A stretch of DNA of 64,000 bases from Diprion similis (lineage: Eukaryota; Arthropoda; Insecta; Hymenoptera; Diprionidae), in contig NC_060107.1 in NCBI RefSeq assembly GCF_021155765.1, forward strand, positions 15,672,501 through 15,736,500. The letters run 5' to 3'. Position 1 is the stretch's first letter. Each line of letters begins with the position of its first letter. Position numbers and translations under genes: made by a program. The notes under the pieces were generated by a model, which had not been told where the DNA came from, did no database searches, and saw only the letters and a list, made by a program, of their open reading frames with translations. Shown in pieces: positions 1-11,066 of the stretch.

Positions 1-2084
1 ACTGAGGAAATTTGAATAACACAAGCCAAGATAATAATTTCAATAATTTGAGAAATGATTTTATACTTAAAATTTTCAAAATGCTTGAACTTTGGCTCAA
101 TTTGCTCAGTGACTAGATTTCGACGAATTGTGTGAAAAACTTTCAGGAAAGTTACATCATAGTATAAATGTGAGTTGAAAATTTAACTGTTGACGAACGT
201 TTGTTACAACGTAATTACGTAAATCTATCCTTATCCAATACAAAGACGAGTATTTACAAAAAAAAAAATTTAGACGATCTTTGATGATCTCTGTAGTGGA
301 CAAAATAAGCTTCAAAATATGATCAAAATGGGGTAAAAAATACGAAGAAATCTCTTATCAAAATATTGATATCTTAGAGTGTGTTACTCCAATTTGTTTA
401 TATTCGTTTTTATTACATGTTCATGCTCATTGCCGCAGACAACATTGCTGTGAATTTTTTAAACGGATTTGTTTTTTCTCTCAACTTTTGGTTGAAAGAA
501 TTCAGCCTGTTCATCTTGAAAGTAACCGCAATATTTCTATAAAGTTTCATCAGTTTATAGGTTTCTTTTTGCATACGTCATTACCATTGATCCAAGAAAC
601 GAAATTCATATCAAAAGCCTTTGTATATAATGAAACTTTGCAGAAATAGGCGAAGAATTTTCTGCGGAATATCAAAAAAACTTTTCTAATACGCTAATTG
701 GCATTTCTCCGACATCTTGAAACTTTTGTCACAATATGAGAGAGCGTTTGTGAAAAAAGCACAACAGCCTCGAATTATACTCATGGTAGAACTTCTGAAT
801 AATTCACAAGTATGATCATCATGTCTATAGGGTTTCTCAAACTAACTTTATCACTCATTTAACGCTTTCCACTCTATCCACGTTACCTTGACGATAGTCA
901 CTTATTTGTGTTTATTTTCATTGAGTTATTAATAAATCAAGTCTAGAGTTTCTTTTTCTTTCACTAATATAACGATTGCTTCATTTATTTATATCAACTC
1001 ATAACTTTTAATTTACCCAAACAATCTTGGAATGAATTGTTTGACTAGCTTGATCTTGAAATGCTGTCGACTCGACTGCAACATATTAATCATTCATTGT
1101 GCATGGCTTCTGCACATAGTATATTATGTGTGAAATGTGTGAGTGTGCGATATTACTTTGATTATTTTCAAAACTCCGCATCATTGAAATTGGAGGAATT
1201 TTATGCCCATATTCTTTACACCCACATTTACCATCTTGAAGACTATGGGCACAAAATGTAGCAATTTCAATTCTTACTTATCGCTAGACTCACAAGTTTG
1301 TTAGTGTATTTTAATACTGACCCATCCTCTTCGCGTTATAAATAGTTTGAATAACCCCTTGTATACACAACAGTGAAATTGCTTCATACATTTCCGTTGG
1401 AATTAAATATGTTTCTGTTGGATCTCAGGTTGATTCCGTTAGAACTGATGTATATTCTGGCGGTTTAAACGACATTTTCTTTCCAAACGTGCTGGTATTG
1501 AACGGAAATGCATACTTCTTCTTGTTCTTGATAAATTCGATTGAAAATTTTCTTCTCGTCACCGTTTCATACCATAATTGACGGGCCGTACCACAAAAGT
1601 GCCTAGTTTTTAGCAAAATAAAAGTGAATTTCTGATATTAGCAGTTGGATGAGTGAAATGTCGTAATAAACAAAATCTGTAGCGCATTTCGCCTCAAATA
1701 TTAATTTTCATTGTCGTCTGTTCAAGTTTCAAAGTTAATACGCCATACCTAGATTCAAACGCGAGCGTCTATAAGTTTATTCATTGAAACAGAATCATTG
1801 CAGGGTTGAAATTCCGTATTCAACTGTTTCGAACTTGCATTGAGAAACTTTGACGCGTGAAGGTATTTTCGCCGTGCAAACCTTGCGGATGAACAGACTT
1901 CTAAGTTCATTTTCAAAACACATAATCCAACAGCCGATTTTTGCTAAATATAAAAAGAAAAACAAACAAACAAATAAATAAGTCTTAGGTACTTTCGCCG
2001 TGCAGCCCTTCAATCACGATAATCTTATTTGGCTTCGTCTAACATACGCGATGCGAAACTTGGCAATGCTGTATTAACTCATCA
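1..2084. other. AT-rich stretch with no supportable gene
   Basis: Only short open frames of low-complexity, AT-rich composition are seen on either strand, without splice-site support or a recognisable motif. The first beta-hydroxylase segment in the window begins near position 2085 and lacks the N-terminal part of the family. This stretch is therefore probably an intron of that gene, or its 5' flank if the gene is short. Confidence 0.5.
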
Positions 2085-5000
2085 ATGTACAACTTGTTGG
2101 ATATTTTCATTTGTCTAATCGCATCTTATGAATTCCCATCATCACGAATTCCGATATCCCATCCAAAATTCCACACCAAGACAGCAGAAAAACGGTTCGA
2201 GTATTTCACCAACTTGCTGTCGATTCATTCTGCCTCACCTCGAGCGCGATATGAGCTGGCCCGAAGTCTGGACAACTTAGCAGAGGAAAAAAAGGACAAT
2301 ATATATCTGAAGAAAGCTATCGCTGCGTATGAAAAAGTTCTCGAATTGGGAACTCGCCTACCGCCAAAACTTTTCCGAATCGCTGGAGACCGATGCGTCG
2401 ACAGACTCCGGTTCAGCGGTAAGTTTAGATCATAATTTACTTGTTATTAGGGCTGTGCGATTAATCGATTAATCGATTCATTGAGAAAATGACTGATTAA
2501 TCGAATTATCGAATTCTCGAATTGTTTATTATAATAATATGAATTAATTAATCGAAAAAATGATTTATCAAATAATAACTGAATAAATTGTTTGACTGAA
2601 AGCAAAAAAAAAAAAAACTATTAATTAGAGTTCTACTTCGTATTAACCCCTTCCTTGGCATTGACGCAATAATTCAAAATATGGCGAACAACAATCAAAA
2701 ACTTTACTCGATCTAGATGAAAATTAGTACTCTGGGATTTTCGAGGTCGCTTATTACGAATCTGAACACAAAATTAAAAAATTTTTAATGCTGGATCTAA
2801 TACCGCGGATAAAAGTGCAAAAAATAGGTACCAAGATTCATCGAAATCAAGCCGTTTTTTGTTTTTTCGTCCGTCATATTAGATCCGTCATTTTGAATTT
2901 TTAAATTTCAAGTTCAGATTCGTAATGAGCATACTCAAAAATCCCAGAGTACAAGTTTTCAGGATAAAAAATCTTTTTGCCACCTTGGTCACCTTTTGTC
3001 AAATACTCTCTGCCGACGACGGAGCTAAATTAATATAATGGGTTCTATCATAGGTTTTACCGCTGTTCAAAAAGCAGTGATGCAATTTTGTTTCAGGGCA
3101 GTACAGTGGAGCTGAAAAAGTCCACAAGAATTTAATATCAAGATTCTCTGACGAACCCCGCTTGAGGAATCAGTTGGCTGTCACATACCTCATGCAGAAT
3201 AAGTATGAAATAAAGCAATATTCCATTGCAGGTCGTTTCACCCTCTTAGTTTTATTACATTTATGCCTGAAATCGTAATGAGAGCATTTGCCAAATTTGG
3301 TAATTATTTTGTTTATCTTGTCAATTTTCAGCTTTTCTGCTCTGTTACAATACTTGATAATCTTTATACATGGTTCTGCAATAGTAGCCAAGCTATATTG
3401 CAAAATCATAAATTAAATATTCCTCTCAGATTGATGGAGAAAATTTTTACGAACCCTTATTGATGCGTGCAAAAAAAATTTCCTAATACATCTAAAAAAT
3501 ACGGTTTATTGATTCTTAAACTTCTTTCAATTTCAATCGAACTTTCAATATATTTCAAATTGCAAACTAATTACTTTCTGAACTCTATTGAGTTAAAAAG
3601 TGAAAAGGAAATTAAAGAACGTTTTGCTGTTTTTTCAGGAATCTGCCCAAATAATACGTTTAAAAAATTTTTATGCAACATTATCGTGGTTTTTGGTATA
3701 AAATTACAGGGCTATAAATAAAGACATAAATTAAATATATCACCATTATTTCCTAATTATAGTTGAATTTAATTAATTAGATTATCGGAAGCTAGAAAAG
3801 TTTTGCAAGAAACGCTGGGCCGGTGGCCAAACGACGGGTTTGCTTTGGTACATTATGGTTTTATTTTAAAAACTGGGGACGGAAATATGGTCGATGCTAT
3901 TATGTACCTGAAAGCTGGTATAGAGACCGGCGATGAGGGTACAATCGACGGTAGATTTTTCTTCCATCTTGGCGACGCTCTAGTCAGATTAGGCAGAACC
4001 GAAGAAGCTCAGAAGGTTAGTCGCAAGCACTTTGAAGAAAAACAGCCCACGAAGAGATACTGAGAAATATATTTCTTATTCAAACTAAAATCCACTATTG
4101 TAACAGGAGAACAGAGAGCGATTCTTATTTTTATTTCCTTGATTAAATTATTCTGCATTTGATAGTTTGTTGATCCTTTGTTTCTTCTTTTGCCTTTTGT
4201 TTTGTTTTTGTTTTTTCATTTTTGCTACATTTAAAAATTTTATGCCGGGTGAAAATTCTTGTAAATAAATGAAAATTTATAATATTTCTTAATTACAGAT
4301 TTACCAAAGCGGTGCCAAAAATGGACTGTTTCCTTCTGCCAGTCAGCGATCTCTGTACAATGTCAATCATTTAACGGCTCGTCCTTGGTGGACGCTGGAG
4401 GAAACTGGTTACAAAGAGTTTTTTGTCACTCTCGAAAATAATTGGCAGATTATCAGAGCTGAGGGATTAGGAGCGCTGGGCAAAAATGGGCATTTTAAAA
4501 ACGAGGCTGAAAGTTTGAGGGACACAGGCAAATGGCAGCAATTCGAATTATATGTTAGAGGTAGGTTCAAACCAAATGCATTAGACAATATGCATTTTCA
4601 CTCATCTGACTGAATGAATCCAATATGGTGTCACGATGGGCGATCAGCTAATCGTTCCATCCTTGGTTTTGACCAGATCACTGGCACAGACCCTCAGGTA
4701 TTGGGGAGTACAATGGGGGCGTGGGTAAGGAAATACAGTGCAAGCTGTGTAGCTTTAGTTATTTCGTAAGCGATGAAAAAGGTCTTTTAAAATTGAATAT
4801 GGCCTACGTAGAGTAATGCATTTTCAGAAAAATTGAAAAACAGTCAGAAGCTTACATTCTAAGTGAATCGGTAAAAAATTTTGAAGGTTTCTGACAAATT
4901 TTTACCAAAATGGACACCCAAAGTATCGGTTTCGAATAAAGAAACATATTTGATTAATCTCGACTTCCGTTTATCAAAAGATCTCTATATTTCAGGTCGC

Positions 5001-5473
5001 AAAATATCAGCGCATTGTGATAAGACCCCGAGAACTTGCTCTTTGATAGAAGGATTCTCAGCAGCGGCAGGTTGTCGCAGAGGACAAATCAAGTTTTCTG
5101 TTATGTACCCTGGAACACATGTTTGGCCTCATTGCGGGCCTACAAATTGCCGTCTGAGGGCTCACCTAGGTCTTTCGGGTACCGAAGGGACATTTATAAG
5201 GGTTGGAAATGAAACAAGGTGAGAATATGTCTCGAGTCTTAAATACGAGTGTTCGTAAAGCATTGAAACGAGTCAAGAATCCGGCTGGAACACAATGTAA
5301 AGAAATTTTATATTTGTTACAGAACCTGGCGAGAGGGGAGCGTAATGATCTTCGATGACAGTTTCGAGCACGAAGTTTGGCACAACGGAACTTTGACTAG
5401 GCTGGTGCTGATAGTTGACGTATGGCATCCGGAATTGAAAGAAAGTGAGAGACACGCTTTGCCCGCGATATGA
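2085..5473 (+). CDS. ASPH: Aspartyl/asparaginyl beta-hydroxylase, 3' part of gene (six exons seen)
   Basis: This 2-oxoglutarate/Fe(II) oxygenase hydroxylates Asp/Asn in EGF-like domains in the endoplasmic reticulum. Exons with good GT/AG borders: ~2186-2418, 3097-3202, 3781-4015, 4299-4560, 4996-5218 and 5323-5473 (stop TGA 5471-5473), with phases matching at every junction. The first three carry the TPR-like region (SPRARYELARSLDNLAEE; PNDGFALVHYGFILK). The last three carry the catalytic domain: WWTLEETGY, then HVWPHCGPTNCRLRAHLGL with the first iron-binding His, then DDSFEHEVWH with the second, ending in VDVWHPEL and LPAI as in animal ASPH. The two-His, no-Asp iron site is as expected. The 5' limit is uncertain: an ATG at 2085 opens the same frame with a short hydrophobic stretch, but the usual acceptor reading puts the exon start near 2186 with upstream exons outside the window. 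Confidence 0.93.
2727..2952. repeat. Inverted-repeat (MITE-like) insertion in an ASPH intron
   Basis: The left arm begins GTACTCTGGGATTTTCGAGG, passes through TTACGAATCTGAAC, and is mirrored on the right by GTTCAGATTCGTAATGAG followed by AAAATCCCAGAGTAC. The arms are about 40 bp or more around a centre of about 140 bp, with weaker matching just outside. No coding capacity is seen. This is what a non-autonomous fold-back transposon leaves behind, but no clear target duplication was found. Confidence 0.6.
4620..4655 (-). repeat. Copy of a short dispersed repeat (CGATCAGCTGATCG family)
   Basis: Read on the minus strand, CGATTAGCTGATCGCCCATC is followed by GTGACACCATATTGG. This order, an AGCTGATCG core and then GACGCCATATTG-like sequence, recurs at 13959, 49101, 49755, 60280 and 63884. 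It lies in the ASPH intron between the exons ending at 4560 and starting at 4996. Confidence 0.5.
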
Positions 5474-5827
5474 AAATCGAAAGAGATATCAGCCAAAGAT
5501 TAAGTGTAAGAAAAACTAGTTGGGATTCGAAATATCGAAATATGCCATTTGACACCAAAAAGGTAGATACTTACCGTCTCGTATTTCATGATGAAATTAG
5601 TTTTTCAACGTATATTTTACTCTTCAGCAACTCAACACCAACCAAAGTCTTAACTCCTTGCGCGGGGTTTTCTGTTCCGTTCCATTCGTATAATTTAGCT
5701 GAAACCGATCTTTCTAAAGCCACGTGCGTACATTGGGTTTCAAAATTGATGTCTTCTGTAGGTTTTTAACGTCACATCAACAGTGTAATAATATTATTAC
5801 GTACGTGTAGATCGTGCAAGATTTACT

Positions 5828-5880
5828 TGTGTGTGTGTGCATATGTGTGTGCGTGTGTGTGTGTGGGTCTGTGTGTGGGT
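5828..5880. repeat. GT-rich microsatellite downstream of ASPH
   Basis: Runs of TG/GTGTGTGG dinucleotides interrupted by CATA and GGTC. It lies in the presumed ASPH 3' untranslated region; the overlapping Val/Cys-rich open frame is a by-product of the repeat. Confidence 0.85.
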
Positions 5881-6020
5881 CTATCTAATGTGACGAAGAG
5901 ATCAAAAAATCGGAAAGTTTGCTTAGAATCTCCAAAACTTGTTTGGAAAGTAAGAATTTCAGCTGTACACGCGCAAATGCCTTTATACATGTATAAAATA
6001 GAATTATGATAAACTTAACG

Positions 6021-6026
6021 AATAAA
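6021..6026 (+). promoter_or_regulatory. Candidate polyadenylation signal of ASPH
   Basis: First clear AATAAA after the ASPH stop codon, about 550 bp downstream. It would end the transcript some 230 bp before the stop codon of the converging DNAAF6-like gene. Confidence 0.5.
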
Positions 6027-6186
6027 AAACGATGTTATTAGACTATTCTTGCATTCTCAATCCTGCTTAAAAACGTGACTGTTGAGGAAAGTAATGAGCT
6101 AGAAAAATTTTAGGCTTCGTGTCACCGAGTTCGAGAAAAACCCGAGTATGTATTTTATTCAAGTAAATAATATACATCGAAGTTAA

Positions 6187-6192
6187 TTTATT
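6187..6192 (-). promoter_or_regulatory. Candidate polyadenylation signal of the DNAAF6-like gene
   Basis: TTTATT on the plus strand gives AATAAA on the minus strand about 87 bp after the stop codon; a second copy lies at 6154-6159. With the ASPH signal at 6021 the two convergent transcripts end within about 170 bp of each other. Confidence 0.5.
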
Positions 6193-6278
6193 TCGTAATG
6201 TTGTAGCGTTATTATGGCACATAATTATATACACATATCGTAAACGGAAATGATTATTTGTTGAGATATTTGCAGATT

Positions 6279-8153
6279 CTAGAAATTGATTGGGTCCATT
6301 TCCCTAGTTAGCTTTAGAGTTATTTCTAGAGTCGACGAGTCGTTGTGCCACTTGGCGGTAGAATTGTGCGGATCGATCGAATGCGGAGTTGGCAAATGTA
6401 GACGGTACCTGGAAAGTAAAGAGTAAATGAAGTTGAAGGAATGTTCTTATTTTAACTCCACGTTTTATGAATAGATGTGTTTATTTTATGCGCACAATTA
6501 ACTCATGCACACGCATATTAGAAGTCTTATTTTAGGAATCAGCCCTGTCTTTCACCTTGGACTCCGAATGTCAATGAGCTCTGACTCGACGCTCAATTCT
6601 ACCTTTTCTCGCGGCTCATCAGGTAGTTTGACGATGACCGTTAACCATTCACAAGAAGCCGTTCCCGGAGTCTTGCCGTTCATCTGAAACGTAAATAAAT
6701 TCGTGATTACTTTTTCGATAAGATTCTAGAATTAGGTGCTACAGGATTCAGAAGATTGAAAAATACTGTCTGGCGGCACAAATATATATCCGCTAACTGA
6801 GCCGTGTTGAAAAAAGTGCTTTTTCTTGCATATTTCACAATTTAACAACTTGACGTGACAAAAACAAAGATTTAATCGCTTGAATAGAATTTTCTGTCTT
6901 TTATATTTATGGAATTCAGTCAACACTAAGGCTAATTGTAAAGTGCAACCCCATAGGTACGTTGCTACGTATATATCTCCAAATACCGAAGTCCAGGTAT
7001 GTAAAACACTAAAAAAAGCTTAACAGCCCCATCTTATATGCAATTCTGGACAAAAATAATTCAATACTTTTCATTTTACGTAAAAATCAATAAATGGCAT
7101 GAATTCTACGAATTTGCTATTGCGATTTCGTAGAACTCGTGCCATTTCTTGATTTCTGCATCAAATAAAAATATATTGAAAGGTTTTCATATCAGAATTG
7201 GTATCAAACGAGGCTGTTAAGCCCTTTCTCCCATTTGAGATACGTGGACTTCGATATTTAGAGATATATACGTCAACGTCAAAGTCCACCAAGGCACCCC
7301 CATAAACACCAATACCGAAGTCGCGGAATAAATCATCTGTTTTATTTCTACGAGAAATTTACCCCGAGAAAAACGTCTTCTGTGGATACAGCCTGCTTGA
7401 ACTTCATTTCGTACTCTGGCACTTCGCGAGGATCGAAAATTTCAGCGGCAGCTGGGGCTGCGGAAACTTCTGAGGAATGCCAGATGTTATCACCTTCTCC
7501 CTTTAGCACTGCATGAGGTCCACTATGTTCGAGATTTCCCGATTCCTTTTTACCGATATCCCCGGGCCCTGGAATCACGTATTTATTTTATTATTCCGTA
7601 GTTTTATCTTCTGACTAGATAGATTGAATTCCCATTTACCGTCAGACTTTCGTTAAAGTCTTTTCTGCCTTTTCATTCTCTTTAATAAAAAAAATTATTT
7701 CACTGCAGTTGATGAACGATTCGTGCACTGTTTGAGTAAAATGTAACACTTGTGTAAAAGCCGAGAATTTTAATTCGACATGATAATTCTCGGAGGGTAA
7801 ACAAGGGTTTTTGTCAGGCTGTTCATGTACCTTCTATCCACAAACAGCCTATGGTCAGACGATTAATGAAAAAATCACGCAATCCCGGTGAAAAAATTGT
7901 ATTCTAGCGTACAAAAATAGAAAAAAAAATTGCATTGGGCGTTGATTAGCTGTTTAGGAATTCCATGCAGAATATATTAACGGTTCGAAATTGTATCTAT
8001 AAGCTCTTGTCACAGTTAAAATTCACCCTAATTACCCAATTTCCGAGCACCAGCTTGTGGTAAATCGTCTTCTGAATCGGAGTCATTGTTTGTGGGGGGT
8101 GCAATAAGTTGTTGTAAGGACTTGATGTCATTAAAAGAGAAGCAGCCGTCCAT
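6279..8153 (-). CDS. DNAAF6: DNAAF6/PIH1D3-like dynein axonemal assembly factor
   Basis: Four exons, in transcript order 8153-8036, 7568-7363, 6683-6556 and 6408-6279, join in phase to 193 codons. Start ATG is 8153-8151 and stop TAG 6281-6279. The 5' exon is acidic (NNDSDSEDDLPQAGARKLG). Exon 2 ends with VPEYEMKFKQAVSTEDVFLG, the hallmark stretch of PIH1D3/DNAAF6. Exons 3-4 give a CS-like (p23-like) beta-sandwich region: WLTVIVKLPDEPREKVELSV, ELIDIRSPRYRLHLPTPH and TLEITLKLTREMDPINF. In this family the protein is a cytoplasmic HSP90-type co-chaperone that preassembles outer and inner dynein arms. Length is close to the usual ~200 residues and no lesion is seen. In insects such genes are expected mainly in the male germ line and in chordotonal neurons. 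The 679-bp second intron carries a large fold-back repeat. Confidence 0.9.
6955..7285. mobile_element. Fold-back MITE-like hairpin in DNAAF6 intron 2
   Basis: Two arms of about 155 bp each (6955-7111 and 7125-7285) are imperfect reverse complements around a ~13-bp loop. Matching blocks are ACGTATATATCTCCAAATAC with its mirror, CTTAACAGCC, AATCAATAAATGGCATGAAT and TTCTACGAA. There is no internal coding. Arm identity looks roughly three quarters by eye. It could form a long hairpin in the pre-mRNA. Confidence 0.75.
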
Positions 8154-8840
8154 CGTGTAAGCCTTTACTAAGATCTTGACTTGCGAGCTGTTTTATGCGA
8201 CGAGTTAAACAAGCCTCTCATACTATCTGGGAAATTTGATCAATAAAAGCCTGTTGCTATAGTAACTTGCTGTTTTAAGTCTATGTTTAGGCCATTGACA
8301 TTAAATTTCCACCTCGTAAATGGCTGGATTTTCACGGGCGTCAAATTGACACGGCGGCAAATTTTTGCGGCATGCAGCAGCACCGTGCCGTTGGCGGTAA
8401 AAAGACGCATATGAAAATGGGAACCGACGCAACGGTAAAATACCGCGAGTCTGAGTTGCATAGTTAAGTCAGTGTTTCTCACTTGCGATTTTATCCTAGG
8501 AATTGAAGAATATAGGATAGGTAATTGGAAGTGTGAACAAACGGTGTGAATGAATAAGTATGCAGGAAATCGAATAAAACGGTAGCAGTTTTTCGAGGTA
8601 AGAAAAAAATCGAATCCATTCTCTTCATTCCAGAATCGTGCATTCGTGTATGGTCCAAATTCCTTGTTATATATTTATTACCGCGTGTAGTTCATACTGA
8701 AAATATTGCGGTGTGTGTTCAGATCCTTTCTTCTGAACAATAAACGACAATATAAAAGATATCAAATACTTGATTTATGTCAGTGCATTACATGTATTAC
8801 GATTCTAGATCAATGAGAATGAATTAGATTTTTTTTCTTA
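8154..8840. other. 5' flank of the DNAAF6-like gene
   Basis: No coding exon with splice support is seen. The part next to 8153 must hold the DNAAF6 promoter and leader, but no TATA box or other motif could be assigned with confidence. Confidence 0.4.
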
Positions 8841-10688
8841 TCCCATGAAAAGTTTACCCACGCTGGTAATACGGGCCAAGTGTGGCGCAAGTCCAATCTC
8901 CAAACGTTGTTTACCAACGCTGGGTCAGCGCTGGTCCATGTCTTGGGTACCAGACTCGCAAAACACCAGCACTGGCTCAGGACCCGGTATCCAACTGTTT
9001 TCCGTTACTTATCCAACACTAGATTGTATTATTAGCAAAAATACCGAAACTGGCCCAGACTCGGTATTCAAGCGATGTTTGCCGACGCTGGGTCAGTGCT
9101 GGTCCATGTCTTGGGTACCAGTACTTGCAAAAACACCAAAACTGGCCCAGGCCCGTTCTCCAAGCGTTGTTTGCCGACGCTGGGTCAGCGCTGGTCCATG
9201 TCTTGGGTTACCAGTAGTAGCACAGCACTGGCACTGGCCCAGACCCAGTATCCAACTTCTGTTTCCTGTCACTCAGCCAGCACTGGTTCAGGTTTTTACC
9301 ACCAGTTTTTATACCTATTTCCAGCGACGGTGCTAGTAAAACTACCATCACCGGCATAGTTTCGATAGCGAGATGAAGTAATTCGAAGCTGTTCTAATAG
9401 AGCTGCGAAAGACAGAGAACGAACAGAGTTATGCAAAGTTCTCCTTTCATGGATTTTCCGACTTTGCCTTCTGTCCACACTTTACAGTGACTTCCAGTTC
9501 TCTAACCACCGAGCGTGTGACTGGACGTATTCATAACCTCTATTACATTTCGGGCTGAGTTTTACTTTCTCACTGTAGTTCGGTCATAGTATTAAGGTTA
9601 CGTGACGTTTGCCGCTGCATCTTTATAATGCCTTGTACAACAAATATGCTCTCTAAAATTCGTCGAATGTTAGAAATCTCAATACTTAGCCACTAGTTTC
9701 CAAGCTAAAAGAGACTTCAGATTTAACCTCACATAATTGCGAATTCTTCTTACGTATTCATGTTACAGCATGATTTGTATGTTAGTAAAACAACGGTGAA
9801 GCGAAAAAATTCATTAAGTAACAAATCTTGGGGTCATCGGTTACACAGACCATTCGGTTCACTTTGAACAGAAGGACGTCTTGGTCGATTGGACTGCGCA
9901 CTGACTCGTAACCCAAGGGTCACAGGTTCGAATTCCGCGAAGATGCTGTGCAATTTTAATTTCTAAAAAGTGATAACTTCTGTCTACATAATATACCAGT
10001 TATGACCAAATAATATTGCCTGATTTTAACTAATTTTCGGTGTATTTTCTAATTAAAAAGTATTGCTACTTCCATAAAACATTAGCGTTGCTCTGCTTCG
10101 TCGGTCGAGGGGCGGGCTCAGTATCAGTAGCGAACGCATAAATCGTATTTTAATTTTCATTGTCCGTCAAATACAATTTTGATTTCAAAAACAATACTAG
10201 CTTAGCGATGGCCAGCAATAATGGCAGAACAACGGTTAACAATACTGGTGAAGTGATGATTAACAGCACTGGCATACCAATGGCTTGCATATTGGTCCAG
10301 TGCTGATCAACAATATTGGTCCCAAGCATAGGACCTACCTTATCGTGCCAGGCGATAACCAGCAATGATCCAGTACTGGGACTAAAAGCTGAGCCAAAGT
10401 TAGCAGGAATACTGATAGAGTGATGGTTAACTATACTGGTGAAGTGATGGTCAACAGCACTGATTTAGCGTTAGCCGGCAATACTGACTGGTTGGCGGTA
10501 GGACATATTGGCCCAGTGCTGATCAACAATACTGGTCCAGATCTAAATCCCAAGCGCAGGACCTACCTTATCATGACAGCTAATCACCAGCAATGATCCA
10601 GTACTGGGACTGAAGACTGGGCTGCAGTTGTCAACATTGACAGCAGTACTGGTCCCGTACTGAGTCTGTGGTAAAACTTTTCATGGGA
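8841..10688. mobile_element. TA-flanked DNA element with inverted termini and subterminal repeats
   Basis: The left end TA|TCCCATGAAAAGTTTACC is mirrored by the right end, whose reverse complement reads TATCCCATGAAAAGTTTTAC, so both tips abut a TA dinucleotide as in Tc1/mariner-type insertions. Inside the left tip a GTTGTTTACCAACGCTGGGT-type unit, with GGTCCATGTCTTGGGTACCA, occurs three times (8898, 9069, 9160). Inside the right tip a unit with GGACCTACCTTATC and CCAGCAATGATCCAGTACTG occurs twice (~10320 and ~10560). The middle has no transposase frame, so it is non-autonomous. The 163-codon frame at 8845-9336 is made of the left subterminal repeats and is not a gene. A tRNA-like segment sits at ~9881-9960. 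Confidence 0.65.
9881..9960 (+). pseudogene. tRNA-like remnant with A and B boxes
   Basis: TTGGTCGATTGG resembles a pol III A box, and GGTTCGAATTC 32 bp further on matches the B-box/T-loop consensus. Between them ACTGACTCGTAACCC resembles an anticodon arm with loop CTCGTAA, a threonine-like CGT reading. Acceptor and T stems do not pair well, so it is more likely a decayed tRNA or the head of a tRNA-derived SINE than a working tRNA gene. Confidence 0.45.
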
Positions 10689-10699
10689 TATTTCGAACA

Positions 10700-11066
10700 G
10701 CTACTCATAGAGCTTATAGACAAGCTTCGTGGAATACGGTGCGAGTAACGTATCAGGGGTTACAGCCAAAAAACGTAAGATTCCGATCGTAATTCCTCTG
10801 CTGTTGGTCCTATGCTCTCTTCGATGTCTTTCGCATAACTGAAGGTGCAATTTGTGGAAAAAGAGTCCGGCAAAATGAATCTGAGACGAAAACTTTCCGA
10901 GCTCTGAATATCGCAAACAAGCAAGGCTGACCTCTTTGGATTTTTTCAGGCGACACTTGGCTGTTTTTGAAAAGTACTTAAACCATTTCTTTGATGCAGT
11001 ATATCGACATAATTTTGCAACAGGAATCGATTGCGCCCAGTCCGAATACCTTGTCAGCAACTTCAT
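10700..11066 (+). repeat. Orphan, diverged copy of the 342-bp satellite monomer
   Basis: Collinear with the monomers of the 15.2-31.9 kb array: GTTACAGCCAAAAAACGTAAGA, CCTCTGCTGTTGGTCCTA, a GAGACGAAAA stretch, AAGGCTGACCTCTTTGGATT, then CGACATAATTTTGCAACAGG and AATCGATTGCGCCCAGTCCG. It is much more diverged than any array member and lies about 4 kb outside the array, on the far side of the last CDO1 exon. The 121-codon minus-strand frame across it is a shadow of the repeat. Confidence 0.8.

Noticed and set aside
8845-9359. 163- and 94-codon open frames with repeated CLPTLGQ(R/C)WSMSWV
   Set aside because: They coincide with the subterminal repeats of the TA-flanked element, in two frames at once, with no homology to a transposase.
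9881-9960. Functional tRNA-Thr gene
   Set aside because: A- and B-box matches are present but acceptor and T stems do not pair, and no pol III terminator is placed correctly.
10701-11066. 121-codon minus-strand frame as a gene
   Set aside because: It overlies the orphan satellite monomer and resembles the shadow frames of the array.
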